From: Shimia sp. R9_2
GTDB lineage: Bacteria > Pseudomonadota > Alphaproteobacteria > Rhodobacterales > Rhodobacteraceae
DNA length: 64,000 bases
Direction: 5' to 3'
Assembly: GCF_017743735.1 (NCBI RefSeq)
Contig: NZ_JAGHRO010000005.1
Span: 1 to 64,000 of the forward strand
Part shown: positions 33,658-42,967 of the stretch, piece by piece
How positions within the stretch are numbered: the first letter of the stretch is position 1
Layout of the letters: every line of letters starts with the position of its first letter
The notes under the pieces: generated by a model
Told to the model about the DNA's origin: nothing
The model's database searches: none
Seen by the model: the letters and a program-made list of their open reading frames with translations, nothing else
Made by a program: the position numbers and the translations under genes

Positions 33658-34176
33658 TTACAGAGATCTGTGCGCTGTGGCGTTGCGTATGTACCAGAAT
33701 GCGAGAGCTGCAGCTTGAAGAGGCTTCAAGTTTGGCCGCCGCGAAAGCTGTGCATATGATGCGTTCTCCGAGCTGATGAGCGGCAATCGATTCTCCTGAC
33801 TTGGACCTGATTCAGCACTATCACCGTGAAAGATTGCGACGATCTCTGGCAGGGTTTCTGCGTCGTTTCTAAGTATCTGGCCGGTGGCGGTGGCGTCTTC
33901 GCCCATCGTCGCGTTGCGCTGGGTGATTTGCTCAGGTTGAGATGTGCTGCTGTTGATTTCCGTCAGATTTCTGACTTGCTCGACGGCTGTGTTTGAAAGC
34001 TTGGGCTGAAGCTTGGAAATGTGGTTTACGCGGTTCGCAATGCCATTGATCGCGACGCCGGCATTGCACTCGAACTACATGCCTTTGTCGATCTGCTGCG
34101 CGCTCGCAGAAATGAGGTTTTTGATCTCCATGGCGCAATCCGAGGTCTTTTGCGCCAGTGAGCGCACTTCGGATGG
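33658..34176 (-). pseudogene. Decayed methyl-accepting chemotaxis protein, signalling-domain remnant
   Basis: A single minus-strand frame from 34173 to the TAA at 33658 matches the C-terminal signalling domain of chemoreceptors: SEVRSLAQKTSDCAMEIKNL and SAQQIDKGM, then a TAG at 34075-34077, then in the same frame NRVNHISKLQ, NLTEINSSTSQPEQITQRNA and TMGEDATATGQIL. All upstream domains (membrane helices, ligand domain, HAMP, methylation helix and hairpin tip) are missing. The remaining frame has no frameshift but has lost key hydrophobic heptads (for example a Pro-Glu-Gln replacing the usual Met-Asp-Gln). Non-functional, with no promoter or start codon. Confidence 0.8.
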
Positions 34177-34315
34177 GGCCAAGTGATACAAACTGTGTGA
34201 ATTCAATTCACGCGTTCAGGAGGGGGAAATATGGCATCCAATGAGCGCAGGGATTTAGCCAGTTTCCCTGATAGGAATGCGTTGCTTTCACCTGCAGGCT
34301 TGGTCGGTCACCTGC

Positions 34316-35203
34316 TCATTTCATCAGGTTTTGATCCAGCAAACTCAGGGGGCGCAGCATCCCGCGGATGGGCGGCCACCAGAGCCACGTGCCGCCGAGT
34401 GGGCGCAGCGTTGCGCCGGTTCCGAGTTTGAAGCGGGCGAGGCCTGCTGCGGAGCCTTCGGTGGAGGCAATTCCCAGATCGAGATGCAAAGCCCCTTTGG
34501 TGGCCAGCCAGCACATGCCTTGCCACATAAGCAGGTTATGTGCGGCCAATGAGCGGCCCAGAGCGGTGCTATGGCTGATGTGATACGTGGCGCTGTGCCC
34601 ATGTCGTAAAAACAGCATCGCTGCGACAGGGGTCTTGTCGGAGAAAGCGGTGAAGAGCTTCGCGCACCCGGGGTTGGCTTTGGCATAGGCCAGCGTAAGG
34701 GCATCGGGCCAGCCGTTGTAGCCGCGCTCTTTCTGCTGGGCCTGGTTTTGTTGCAGCAGCCACTGATCAGGTTTCAGTGTCATGTTCTGCCGTGTGATGC
34801 GCAGATCCTGCTGTTCGGCAAAACGCAGACGGTTGCGCCACTTTTGATGCAATTGCGCGCGGAGATCACCCTGCAAAGACAGCTCCGCGATGTGCTGCGG
34901 GGTCATCACCGGAACCGCGCCGAGTTTGCCCAGCCACGGGGCGGGCTGATCAGGGTTTAACACCCAGAGGTGTTTGTGGAGGCTGCCGCCCTTGATGGGT
35001 TTGCGGATCAGCGCGGGGAGCGTGTCTTGTGAGAGCTGAGCGCGGGGGAGCATTGCCACAGACACACCCGCCAATTTGCGCCGCAGCACCAGCGTGCCGT
35101 CCTCCAGCGCGGAGGTTTGTGTCTTGGTCAGCGCGAGAGCCTTGCGATATTCATCACTTTGCTGAAGCGGGGTTGGCGGGAGGTCTGGGCAAGCATCAAA
35201 CAT
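34316..35203 (-). CDS. FemAB/GNAT-like acyltransferase
   Basis: A 295-residue protein resembling the FemAB/BioF2-type GNAT acetyltransferases used in peptidoglycan and polysaccharide work: SLQGDLRAQLHQKWRNRLRF (typical 'KxRRxI/L' helix), CAKLFTAFSDKTPVAAMLFL and HSATYHISHSTALGRSLAAHNLL (acyl-binding strand and helix), then LHLDLGIASTEGSAAGLARFK, shared by this group in sugar-nucleotide pathways. It has no signal peptide. The substrate is unknown. It is divergent from a small membrane peptide; the region behind its 3' end holds only MCP debris. Assigned at family level only. Confidence 0.7.
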   Translation of the reverse strand: MFDACPDLPPTPLQQSDEYRKALALTKTQTSALEDGTLVLRRKLAGVSVAMLPRAQLSQDTLPALIRKPIKGGSLHKHLWVLNPDQPAPWLGKLGAVPVMTPQHIAELSLQGDLRAQLHQKWRNRLRFAEQQDLRITRQNMTLKPDQWLLQQNQAQQKERGYNGWPDALTLAYAKANPGCAKLFTAFSDKTPVAAMLFLRHGHSATYHISHSTALGRSLAAHNLLMWQGMCWLATKGALHLDLGIASTEGSAAGLARFKLGTGATLRPLGGTWLWWPPIRGMLRPLSLLDQNLMK

Positions 35204-35248
35204 GCGGCCATTAACGCATCTGAAACCTAAATCATGGTTAATAAACTC

Positions 35249-35392
35249 ATGAGAAAATCAAAACAAACCCCCGTATATGGCCAGACCGCACCAAGCGCCA
35301 AGTGGACGAAGGCGGCGGCCCTTCTGTTGGCCACAGGACTTTCTATTCCTGTGTTTCTGGTGCTTTCGGTGATTGAGTGGCTTTGGCTCTGA
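35249..35392 (+). CDS. Small single-pass membrane peptide (47 residues)
   Basis: A short frame: charged N-terminus MRKSKQTPVYGQTAPSAKWT then a hydrophobic stretch AALLLATGLSIPVFLVLSVI and a WLWL end. An in-frame ATG at 35234 would add five residues. It has a plausible positive-inside topology with one membrane helix. Divergent from the GNAT-like gene by 45 bp and convergent with the DyP gene. The coding case rests on the sharp charge/hydrophobic pattern only; I do not recognise the family. Confidence 0.45.
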   Translation: MRKSKQTPVYGQTAPSAKWTKAAALLLATGLSIPVFLVLSVIEWLWL

Positions 35393-35412
35393 AGCCGCGC
35401 CACGTCGCGTAT

Positions 35413-37077
35413 TTATGTTGGGTCTACCACGCCCATAGCAATGAGCCGCAAGGCGGTCATTGAGGGCACAAAGAAATATTCTCCGCCCCGGCACTCCACA
35501 AAGGTTTTGAGCTTGGACATGATGTAGGGCGGCTTTCCGCATTTCGGATCCGCCGGAATGGTATGGCGTTTGTGGGTGCTGTGATCGCCCAGCATGGGGC
35601 AGGTGTTGTTGCCTTGGTTGAAATCCAGCCCGTATTGCACCCACTGCTGCTGCACAAACTCAAACTGACGAAACAAGCTTGCTCCCATCAGGATCATGGC
35701 GACGCCCTGTTCGGTTTCATCTGTGTTTTTGCTGGCATCTGAGCTGCCATAGGGGAGGCCGCGACGCAGCACGCGGCGCCGTTTGTTGAGCGCATGGGTG
35801 GCGTTTTTGTTGGGGTACGGCATCCCTTCGGCATCAACGCCGTCCTGATTGAGCGGGTCGAGATAGCCGCGAGTGTTCATGCGCCGAATATGTGCGCCGC
35901 CAGGCACCTTGTAGCCCGGCATGTCATCTGCGTAGCGAAAATCTGAGGCGCAGGGGGAGCGCAAGAAAGCCATCTGATTTTCAAGCGCTTTGACCGGATC
36001 GGGATCATCAAAACCCCGCCCGGCCTTAAAGGCTTGCCAGCCCGCAAATGTGGGATGTTTGGCCAGCGGCACACCGTCAGACCAGCGGCCACACATTTTG
36101 GCCATAAGCGTTTCACGCGCTTCTTCTTTTGGGACCGACATCACCTTGGCAAAGCGCGCGCTTTCCTCCTCGAGCACCTCATTGAAACTGCCGACGTTTT
36201 CATGAAGCTTGCGAAACGCCATGAAGGTGCCGTTGTGTGAAAACTCAGGCGGCATGGCAGCAGGGGGCAACTCCTGACTTTCATCGGGGTGGCCGAGAAT
36301 AAATTCGCCGGTGGCGATGGGCGTCCATTTGCCGTCCATGCGCTTGCCGCGGCCGATCACCCGATCAGGCATGTCTTCAGGGCGGTATTGCCCGTCAAAC
36401 ACCGGATCGCCGATGCCGTCTGCAAAGCCAAAATGCTCTTTGGGTGTTGGCAACACGACATCGCCGTGGGTGTCAAACACCGCATTGGCTTCCAGATAAT
36501 CCGCTCTGTCATCACGACCGGCATTCAATATGCGTACACTGCCACCTGAGGCCTCGCACAGATCGCGCAGCCACTGGGTACGTGTCTCAAGTGCGGGGGA
36601 GGGATCAGCCTTACCCGGTTGCGCAAGTTGCGCGTTCAGCGAAATCCAGACGTGCACATCCTCAGCGCCTCCGCTTCCGGGAGCGCGGTTTTTTTGCCAG
36701 ATGGGATCCCAATGTGCATCCCATTCCGGATCGTCCTGCGCCACCTTTGTGGTGTCACGATCGCCCAGAACAAAGGCGCGCGCCTTCATGCCGTCAGCGA
36801 ACTCAAAGGGCATGCCTTTCAGGGTGCGCGTGGGCACTTCCAAAGCGAGAAGGCCCATAAAGCTGAAGGCCACATTGACCGTGCAGGCGGGCTTCTCGGC
36901 CTCTTCGGGCCAGCGCGCGCCTGTGGTGACAACCTTGCGAAGCGCATCGACAAACTTGCGCCCCTCGGCAGCCTTGTCGATATGCAGAAAGAAGTAGCGG
37001 GCATAGGGGAAGGAATACCGGCCATAGGCGCGGATCACATTGCCCTGAATGTCATGCAGATTGAGGGTGCGTGCCAT
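35413..37077 (-). CDS. DyP-type heme peroxidase
   Basis: A 554-residue protein of the dye-decolourising peroxidase superfamily (large class, larger than the 300-residue EfeB type). GFADGIGDPVFDG contains the distal GxxDG motif with Asp220; the proximal heme ligand is predicted as His396 in GAHIRRMNTRG. There is no Tat or Sec signal peptide, so it is predicted cytosolic or exported by a partner. It oxidises diverse substrates with hydrogen peroxide. It is the last gene of a three-gene operon: gap of 9 bp after an uncharacterised membrane protein, AAGGAC ribosome-binding site. The physiological substrate is unknown. Confidence 0.9.
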   Translation of the reverse strand: MARTLNLHDIQGNVIRAYGRYSFPYARYFFLHIDKAAEGRKFVDALRKVVTTGARWPEEAEKPACTVNVAFSFMGLLALEVPTRTLKGMPFEFADGMKARAFVLGDRDTTKVAQDDPEWDAHWDPIWQKNRAPGSGGAEDVHVWISLNAQLAQPGKADPSPALETRTQWLRDLCEASGGSVRILNAGRDDRADYLEANAVFDTHGDVVLPTPKEHFGFADGIGDPVFDGQYRPEDMPDRVIGRGKRMDGKWTPIATGEFILGHPDESQELPPAAMPPEFSHNGTFMAFRKLHENVGSFNEVLEEESARFAKVMSVPKEEARETLMAKMCGRWSDGVPLAKHPTFAGWQAFKAGRGFDDPDPVKALENQMAFLRSPCASDFRYADDMPGYKVPGGAHIRRMNTRGYLDPLNQDGVDAEGMPYPNKNATHALNKRRRVLRRGLPYGSSDASKNTDETEQGVAMILMGASLFRQFEFVQQQWVQYGLDFNQGNNTCPMLGDHSTHKRHTIPADPKCGKPPYIMSKLKTFVECRGGEYFFVPSMTALRLIAMGVVDPT

Positions 37078-37086
37078 GGGCTGTCC

Positions 37087-38076
37087 TTATGGTTTTGGGG
37101 CGGCAATCGTGCCGGGGAGCTGCGTTGGCGCGGTCTTGTTTGCCGGCTGATGGGCGGCGAGAAAGGCGCCAAACTGCGCGTGGAGTTCTTCGGGATCGGC
37201 CCCTTGGGTGTCGACCGCGAAATCTGCAAACTTCTGCTGCAGATAGAGCGCCTTAAGCACTGAAGGCAGATCGTCATATTCTGCGGGTGGAAGAGGTTTC
37301 TTCCCGTTCTGACACACATACCAGACTGCTGCCGCGGCCATGAGGACGGCCGCAAGCAAACCGCCGATAAAGGCCCAGAAGGTGCTGATAGGTAGAAGCG
37401 GCATGTCCACCACGCCGATCAGGCGCAGCAAGAGCCCCAAAAGAGCAAAGAGCAGTGGCACAGCGACCAAGGCAATCAGGCGGCGCAGCGGCAGGTGATG
37501 AAAGTCGGGCAAGTTGAGGTAATAGTCATGAAACGGCATGGTCGTTTCGACGTGGCACCTGTCCAGATAGAGCGCGAAGTCGTCAGCGGACTGAACGCCG
37601 TCAAAGCCCTCACAATTGCAATACACCGCGCGCAATTCGGCTTCCATGGTGTTCCAGAGCGTGCGGGCATAAGCGGAGCGCACCTCTTTGTGCTCCGTGC
37701 GGGAAAGCCCTGCCGGCAGTGGGGCACCATCTTCGGTTATCGCGTCAATGTCGGCACAAAAAACCACATAAGATGTGTTCAGGCGGTCCACATGTTGCGG
37801 ATCAATTGGATCTCCACGAAAGCGTTTGCCCACACGTCCGTTGTAAACCGCGTCATTGAGCACAAACATACGGGCAAAGTGGGTGCGCGTGTTGCGCGCA
37901 AAAGGGCTGTTTTTGCCGCTTTTCTGCGTGGCAGGAGATTGCAGCGCAGGTGGCATTTTTGCCAGGGCAATGCGGGCGGCCTGTGTGTATGAGGTGTGGG
38001 TGTGCTCGCCTGCGGCGCTGTCGCGGATTGGGGCGAGCGTTGTCAGAAAATAGTGGCCGCTGTCCAGATCTGGCAT
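37087..38076 (-). CDS. Uncharacterised membrane protein of the DyP operon
   Basis: A 329-residue protein with a soluble N-terminal part (about 1-200) and two membrane helices (LIALVAVPLLFALLGLLLRL and FIGGLLAAVLMAAAAVWYV, about 205-265), then a cytosolic tail. The soluble part has YVVFCADIDAIT and MPFHDYYLNLPD, which parallel segments of the gene upstream. GAGGAG lies in front of the ATG, 12 bp from the upstream stop, and DyP starts 9 bp later, so all three are co-transcribed. No function is known to me. It could anchor or supply substrate for the peroxidase. Confidence 0.7.
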   Translation of the reverse strand: MPDLDSGHYFLTTLAPIRDSAAGEHTHTSYTQAARIALAKMPPALQSPATQKSGKNSPFARNTRTHFARMFVLNDAVYNGRVGKRFRGDPIDPQHVDRLNTSYVVFCADIDAITEDGAPLPAGLSRTEHKEVRSAYARTLWNTMEAELRAVYCNCEGFDGVQSADDFALYLDRCHVETTMPFHDYYLNLPDFHHLPLRRLIALVAVPLLFALLGLLLRLIGVVDMPLLPISTFWAFIGGLLAAVLMAAAAVWYVCQNGKKPLPPAEYDDLPSVLKALYLQQKFADFAVDTQGADPEELHAQFGAFLAAHQPANKTAPTQLPGTIAAPKP

Positions 38077-38088
38077 TGGGGGCTCTCC

Positions 38089-38733
38089 TCACGCATCATT
38101 GGCGACATAGATGTTGCGGTTCAGATCCGCGCGCTCGGTGCTGAGGCTGGCGACAGGGCCAAAGCCCACATCGCCCAAACAGCCTTGAACCCGGCTCATG
38201 GCCTCCCGAAAACTGCGGGCAAAGACTTCGGGGCTCTCCTCTGCGTAGAGCGTTTCCAAGTGCAGGAGCGCGTCATACACCTTCAGCGCCCCTTTGATGT
38301 CACGCTGCGCGGCACCGGGTGTGGCGTTGTAGTAGTAATCCGTGCCGAGCTGATTGTGGGTGATGTAGTCCTTGAACGGCGTGACCGGTATCGATAGCGG
38401 GTATTTCGTGGCGGAAAACCAGAACAGGTCAAGCCCGCTGGGAATGCCATCGGAAAAGGCGTCGATATACTGGTCCCATGTTCCGTTGAAATTGGAACAG
38501 AACAGAACGTAGTCGTTTTGCAGATTTTGCGGGCCTTGCCCGAGATCCGGCCAGTCTTTGGGTTTGATGATCACCCAGCGGGCAAAGTGAATGAGGGACA
38601 GGCCCAAAAGCCCGGCCAGACGTTCGGGCAATCCTCGGGCCGCCATGAAAAACAATCGGTTGAGCCATGTCAGCTTGGGGCTGCTTGGGGTGACGACATT
38701 CATGGCATACGCCTTGCCGGCAACATTGGTCAT
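38089..38733 (-). CDS. Uncharacterised protein of the DyP operon
   Basis: A 214-residue protein, first in the operon. The N-terminal third has a weakly hydrophobic helix-forming region (GLLGLSLIHFARWVII). The core contains DYVLFCSNFNGTWDQYIDAF and VTPFKDYITHNQ, aligning in order with YVVFCADID and MPFHDYYLN of the next protein, so the two probably share one domain. No signal peptide, metal motif or known family was recognised. An internal ATG at 38703 is an alternative start; GAGGT precedes 38733. Confidence 0.65.
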   Translation of the reverse strand: MTNVAGKAYAMNVVTPSSPKLTWLNRLFFMAARGLPERLAGLLGLSLIHFARWVIIKPKDWPDLGQGPQNLQNDYVLFCSNFNGTWDQYIDAFSDGIPSGLDLFWFSATKYPLSIPVTPFKDYITHNQLGTDYYYNATPGAAQRDIKGALKVYDALLHLETLYAEESPEVFARSFREAMSRVQGCLGDVGFGPVASLSTERADLNRNIYVANDA

Positions 38734-39102
38734 AAAAACCTCGACCTAAATAACAACGCACTTAAAAATATTCTCTCAGACTAAGCCAATTGAGACGGTT
38801 TGTTAACGGAAAAGGCGGAAAAAATTGGGGTGTGCTTTGGTCGCATCCGCAAGATGTGACGGAGACGGCCTTATATGGTATGCGCTTTCGCAGCCATGTG
38901 GCAGGCGAGCGATTGCTGGGCTTGAGATTCCGGCCAAATGGCCTAGTTCACAAAGCGTTTTAAGCATATTGTCGTTGGTCTGGACCTTGTAACCGAGGCA
39001 AGCTTGGTATACATCGGCATACAAAGAGCGCTTCAGGGCGCGCTGATCTGTGTCAGCACCCTGTGCTCTCGCTTCTTCTAACGCTTACTCGTCAGGATAG
39101 CC
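38734..39102. other. Intergenic region between the DyP operon and acnB
   Basis: 369 bp separating the divergent DyP operon and acnB. It should contain both promoters. GTATACATCGGCATAC (weak dyad) occurs about 95 bp before acnB near 39008. Reading frames here are short and poorly coding. Nothing else is recognised. Confidence 0.5.
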
Positions 39103-41892
39103 ATGAGCCTTTATACGGATTACCTAGCTGAAATCGAAACGCGCAAAGAGCAGGGTCTGAACCCCAAGCCGATTGACGCGGGAGACCTGGTTGCCGAATT
39201 GATCGAACTGATCAAGGACACCGGGAACGAGGCGCGCGAAGGTGCGCTTAACTTCTTTATCTACAACACACTTCCGGGCACCACGAGCGCTGCTGGTGTG
39301 AAAGCGGAATTCCTCAAAGATATCATTCTTGGCGCCGCTGATGTGGCCGAGATTTCTCAGGAATTTGCATTTGAGCTGCTTTCGCACATGAAGGGTGGCC
39401 CTTCCGTGCGCGTGCTGCTGGATCTGGCGCTGGGCGACGATGAAGCCATCGCGAAGCAAGCCGCAGAAGTTCTGAAGACTCAGGTGTTCCTCTATGACGC
39501 GGATCAAGCGCGTCTCAAGGAAGCGCTGGACGGTGGCAATGCTATCGCCAAAGACCTTCTGGAAAGCTACGCCAAGGCAGAGTTCTTCACCAAGCTGCCT
39601 GACATCGACGAAGAGATCGAGATCGTGACCTTCATCGCGGCGGAAGGTGACATCTCCACCGACCTGCTTTCCCCGGGTGCGGAAGCACACTCCCGCGCGG
39701 ACCGTGAACTGCACGGCAAGTGCATGATCACCGAAGCGGCACAGAAGCACATCGAAGAGCTGAAGCTGCAGCACCCTGGCAAACAGGTCATGCTGATCGC
39801 TGAAAAAGGCACAATGGGTGTGGGCTCCTCCCGTATGTCCGGTGTGAACAACGTGGCGCTCTGGACCGGTAAGCAAGCATCCCCTTACGTGCCATTTGTG
39901 AACTACGCGCCGATCGTGGCGGGCACCAACGGCATCTCCCCGATCTTCCTGACCACTGTTGGCGTGACCGGCGGTATCGGTCTGGACCTGAAGAACTGGG
40001 TGCGCAAAACCGATGAGGACGGCAACCCGATCCTCAACAACGACGGCAACCCGATCCTTGAGCAGAAATACTCTGTTGAGACCGGCACCGTTCTGAAAAT
40101 CAACACCAAAGACAAAAAGCTGCTGAGCGAAGACGGCGAAGAGCTGGTGGATGTGTCCTCTGCCTTCACCCCGCAAAAAGCCGAGTTCATGAAAGCTGGC
40201 GGCTCTTACGCGATTGTCTTTGGTAAGAAGCTGCAGACATTTGCCGCAGAAGCGCTTGGCGTGGAAGCAACACCTGTCTTTGCGCCGTCCAAAGAGATCA
40301 CTGCGGAAGGCCAAGGTCTCACTGCTGTTGAAAAGATCTTCAACAAAAACGCTCTGGGCTCCACGCCGGGGGCCACTCTGCTGGCGGGTTCCGACGTGCG
40401 CGTGAAGGTCAACATCGTTGGTTCTCAAGACACCACCGGTCTGATGACCATGCAGGAACTGGAAGCGATGGCGGCGACTGTTGTGTCCCCAATCGTGGAT
40501 GGTGCCTATCAGTCTGGCTGTCACACCGCCTCTGTGTGGGATGCAAAAGCGCAGGCCAACACGCCGCGTCTGATGCAGTTCATGAACGACTTCGGCCTGA
40601 TCACCGCGCGTGACCCTAAAGACGTTTATCACTCCATGACAGACGTGATTCACAAGGTGCTGAACGACATTACCGTGAACGACTGGGACATCATCATCGG
40701 TGGCGACAGCCACACCCGTATGTCCAAAGGCGTGGCCTTCGGTGCGGACTCTGGTACTGTGGCGCTGGCGCTGGCGACCGGAGAAGCCTCCATGCCGATC
40801 CCCGAGTCTGTGAAAGTGACCTTCAAAGGTCAGATGGCGGATCACATGGACTTCCGTGATGTGGTGCACGCCACTCAGGCGCAGATGCTGGAGCAGCACG
40901 GCGACAACGTGTTCCAGGGCCGCGTGATCGAAGTGCACATCGGCACTCTGCTCGCAGACCAAGCCTTTACCTTCACCGACTGGACCGCAGAGATGAAGGC
41001 GAAAGCCTCGATCTGTATCTCCAACGATGAGACCCTGATTGGTTCTCTGGAGCTGGCGAAATCCCGTATCCAGATCATGATCGACAAGGGCATGGACAAC
41101 GAAGTGAAGATGCTTCAGGGCCTGATCGACAAGGCGGATGCCCGCATTGCCGAAATCCAGTCTGGTGAGAAGCCAGCACTGACCCCGGATAGCGACGCGA
41201 AGTACTTCGCAGAAGTTGTGGTGGATCTGGACCAGATCGTTGAGCCCATGATCGCCGACCCGGACGTGAACAACGCAGACGTCTCCAAGCGCTACACCCA
41301 CGACACCATCCGTCCGATCAGCTACTACAACGCTGAAAAGAAAGTGGATCTGGGCTTTGTGGGCTCCTGCATGGTGCACAAGGGCGACATGAAGATTGTG
41401 GCTCAGATGCTGAAGAACCTCGAAGCGGCCAATGGCAAAGTCGAGTTCAAGGCACCGCTGGTTGTGGCCGCGCCGACCTACAACATCATCGACGAGATGA
41501 AGGAAGAGGGCGACTGGGACATTCTGCAGAAGTACTCGGGCTTTGAGTTTGATGATCTCTTCCCGAAACAGCAGGCGCGCACCGAGTATGAGAACATTCT
41601 CTATCTCGAGCGTCCAGGCTGTAACCTCTGCATGGGCAACCAGGAGAAAGCTGCGAAGGGTGACACCGTTCTGGCGACCTCAACCCGCCTGTTCCAAGGC
41701 CGTGTTGTGGCTGACCTGCCGGAGAAGAAGGGTGAGTCTCTGCTTGCTTCCACACCGCTGGTGGTGCTCTCCGCGATCCTCGGCCGCACACCAACGCTGG
41801 AGGAGTACAAAGAGGCGGTTGAAGGCATCGACCTGACCAAATTCGCGCCACCGCTTCAGGTGCCAGCGAACGCGAAGTCCGCACACTTCTAA
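39103..41892 (+). CDS. acnB: Aconitate hydratase B
   Basis: A 929-residue bifunctional aconitase/2-methylisocitrate dehydratase, slightly longer than the 865-residue E. coli enzyme. Features: HEAT-like N-terminal domain (about 1-170), HDxGS-type segments such as GVGSSRMSGVNNVALWTG, DIIIGGDSHTRMSKG, and the [4Fe-4S] cysteine ligands in GFVGSCMVHKG and ERPGCNLCMGNQEK. It converts citrate to isocitrate in the TCA cycle and may bind RNA when iron is low. AGGA precedes the ATG. A strong terminator follows. Confidence 0.98.
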   Translation: MSLYTDYLAEIETRKEQGLNPKPIDAGDLVAELIELIKDTGNEAREGALNFFIYNTLPGTTSAAGVKAEFLKDIILGAADVAEISQEFAFELLSHMKGGPSVRVLLDLALGDDEAIAKQAAEVLKTQVFLYDADQARLKEALDGGNAIAKDLLESYAKAEFFTKLPDIDEEIEIVTFIAAEGDISTDLLSPGAEAHSRADRELHGKCMITEAAQKHIEELKLQHPGKQVMLIAEKGTMGVGSSRMSGVNNVALWTGKQASPYVPFVNYAPIVAGTNGISPIFLTTVGVTGGIGLDLKNWVRKTDEDGNPILNNDGNPILEQKYSVETGTVLKINTKDKKLLSEDGEELVDVSSAFTPQKAEFMKAGGSYAIVFGKKLQTFAAEALGVEATPVFAPSKEITAEGQGLTAVEKIFNKNALGSTPGATLLAGSDVRVKVNIVGSQDTTGLMTMQELEAMAATVVSPIVDGAYQSGCHTASVWDAKAQANTPRLMQFMNDFGLITARDPKDVYHSMTDVIHKVLNDITVNDWDIIIGGDSHTRMSKGVAFGADSGTVALALATGEASMPIPESVKVTFKGQMADHMDFRDVVHATQAQMLEQHGDNVFQGRVIEVHIGTLLADQAFTFTDWTAEMKAKASICISNDETLIGSLELAKSRIQIMIDKGMDNEVKMLQGLIDKADARIAEIQSGEKPALTPDSDAKYFAEVVVDLDQIVEPMIADPDVNNADVSKRYTHDTIRPISYYNAEKKVDLGFVGSCMVHKGDMKIVAQMLKNLEAANGKVEFKAPLVVAAPTYNIIDEMKEEGDWDILQKYSGFEFDDLFPKQQARTEYENILYLERPGCNLCMGNQEKAAKGDTVLATSTRLFQGRVVADLPEKKGESLLASTPLVVLSAILGRTPTLEEYKEAVEGIDLTKFAPPLQVPANAKSAHF

Positions 41893-42208
41893 GAAACACA
41901 TCGACGGGCAGCATCTGAAAATGGTGTTGCCCGTTTTCTTTTTCAGGCGCTGATGCGATATGCATGCAAATGCTTGCAGAGCGAATTTCTCGCCTCTTGA
42001 GTCTCTCAAAATCAAATGAATTTAGCGGGTTAACCTCTTTGGGCAATGCGCAGATCGATGCGTTACCTCTTGGTTTACGTCTTTCCGGCAAACTGTAATT
42101 CACCCGTTAATTATATGCGAAACCCGAATTCTCTTTTGTGACTCGCCTCAGTTTTTGTCAGATCTCGCTTCTCATATCTGAGCGCCATCAGATTTTTGGA
42201 GTGAAGAC
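41893..42208. other. Intergenic region after acnB, with terminator
   Basis: 316 bp between acnB and the nitroreductase gene. It begins with the acnB terminator; the rest carries the nitroreductase promoter, with a relatively AT-rich stretch from 42080 to 42190. No gene or RNA is recognised. Confidence 0.5.
41904..41944 (+). terminator. Terminator of acnB
   Basis: An imperfect stem starting ACGGGCA and closing with TGCCCGT, followed by a T-rich run, begins 12 bp after the acnB stop. Confidence 0.82.
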
Positions 42209-42913
42209 ATGAAAGACATCACTGACACCACCCGCATCCAGGCCGAAATCCTTGAGGCCTTCAACTTCCGTCACGCGACCAAAGTGTTCGACGCTGAGCG
42301 CAAGATTGATGACGCCTCCTTTGAGACCATTCTGGAAGCCGCGCGCCTGTCACCAACTTCCTTTGGGCATGAGCCGTTCAAGATCGTCATGCTCCAGAAA
42401 CCGGAAAGCCGTGAGCTGTTCCGGGAGTTTTCCTGGGGGGCAAACGGGATGATGAACGGCAGCACCGGTCAGCTGGGCACTGCGAGCCACTTTGGCATCA
42501 TTCTGGCGCATACCGAAGAGACCATGACTGCAGGCTCCGATTACCTGCAGAACTTCTACCGCACTGTGAAACAGCTGCCTGAAGAGGTGATCAAGATCTT
42601 CAACGGTGCCTATGGCAAGTTCCAATCCGACGATCACAAGATCACCAGCCCGCGTGAGATCAGCGACTGGGCGGGCAAGCAGGCCTATATCGTGCTGGCG
42701 AATATGATGACCACTGGCGCGCTTATGGGCATCGACTCCTGCCCGATCGAAGGCTTTGACATGGCACAGACCGCAGAGGTGCTCGAAAAGCACTTTGGCA
42801 TCGATCCAAAGCTCTACAAACCGGCTGTGATGTTCGCCTTTGGCTACCGCGCAAATGAGCCCGAGTTCGGCAAGACCCGCCGCAGCATGGAAGACACTGT
42901 AAGCTGGTTCTAA
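42209..42913 (+). CDS. NAD(P)H-dependent nitroreductase family oxidoreductase
   Basis: A 234-residue FMN enzyme. FNFRHATKVFDAERKID and LEAARLSPTSFGHEPFKIVM are the N-terminal FMN-phosphate and dimer segments; MGIDSCPIEGFDM and FAFGYRAN near the C-terminus close the flavin site. Relatives (NfsB, YodC) reduce nitroaromatics, quinones or aldehydes with NAD(P)H. A ribosome-binding site GGAGTGAAG precedes the ATG. A convergent LysR regulator sits just beyond a shared terminator; it is not divergent, so direct regulation is not obvious. The natural substrate is unknown. Confidence 0.9.
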   Translation: MKDITDTTRIQAEILEAFNFRHATKVFDAERKIDDASFETILEAARLSPTSFGHEPFKIVMLQKPESRELFREFSWGANGMMNGSTGQLGTASHFGIILAHTEETMTAGSDYLQNFYRTVKQLPEEVIKIFNGAYGKFQSDDHKITSPREISDWAGKQAYIVLANMMTTGALMGIDSCPIEGFDMAQTAEVLEKHFGIDPKLYKPAVMFAFGYRANEPEFGKTRRSMEDTVSWF

Positions 42914-42937
42914 AGCCGGCTTTGTTTAAGCACTTTG

Positions 42938-42967
42938 ACCGCGCCCCAAAAACCGGGGCGCGGTTTT
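42938..42967. terminator. Shared terminator between nitroreductase and LysR genes
   Basis: A perfect 10-bp stem (ACCGCGCCCC / GGGGCGCGGT) with a 7-nt loop and a T-run serves the plus-strand gene; its right end touches the LysR stop codon. Confidence 0.9.

Noticed and set aside
34231-34431. 66-residue frame after GGAGGGGG
   Set aside because: It mostly overlaps the 3' end of the opposite-strand GNAT-like gene and has no coding character, despite the good ribosome-binding site.
38803-39024. 73-residue minus-strand frame upstream of acnB
   Set aside because: It has no ribosome-binding site, low coding quality and lies in the promoter region.
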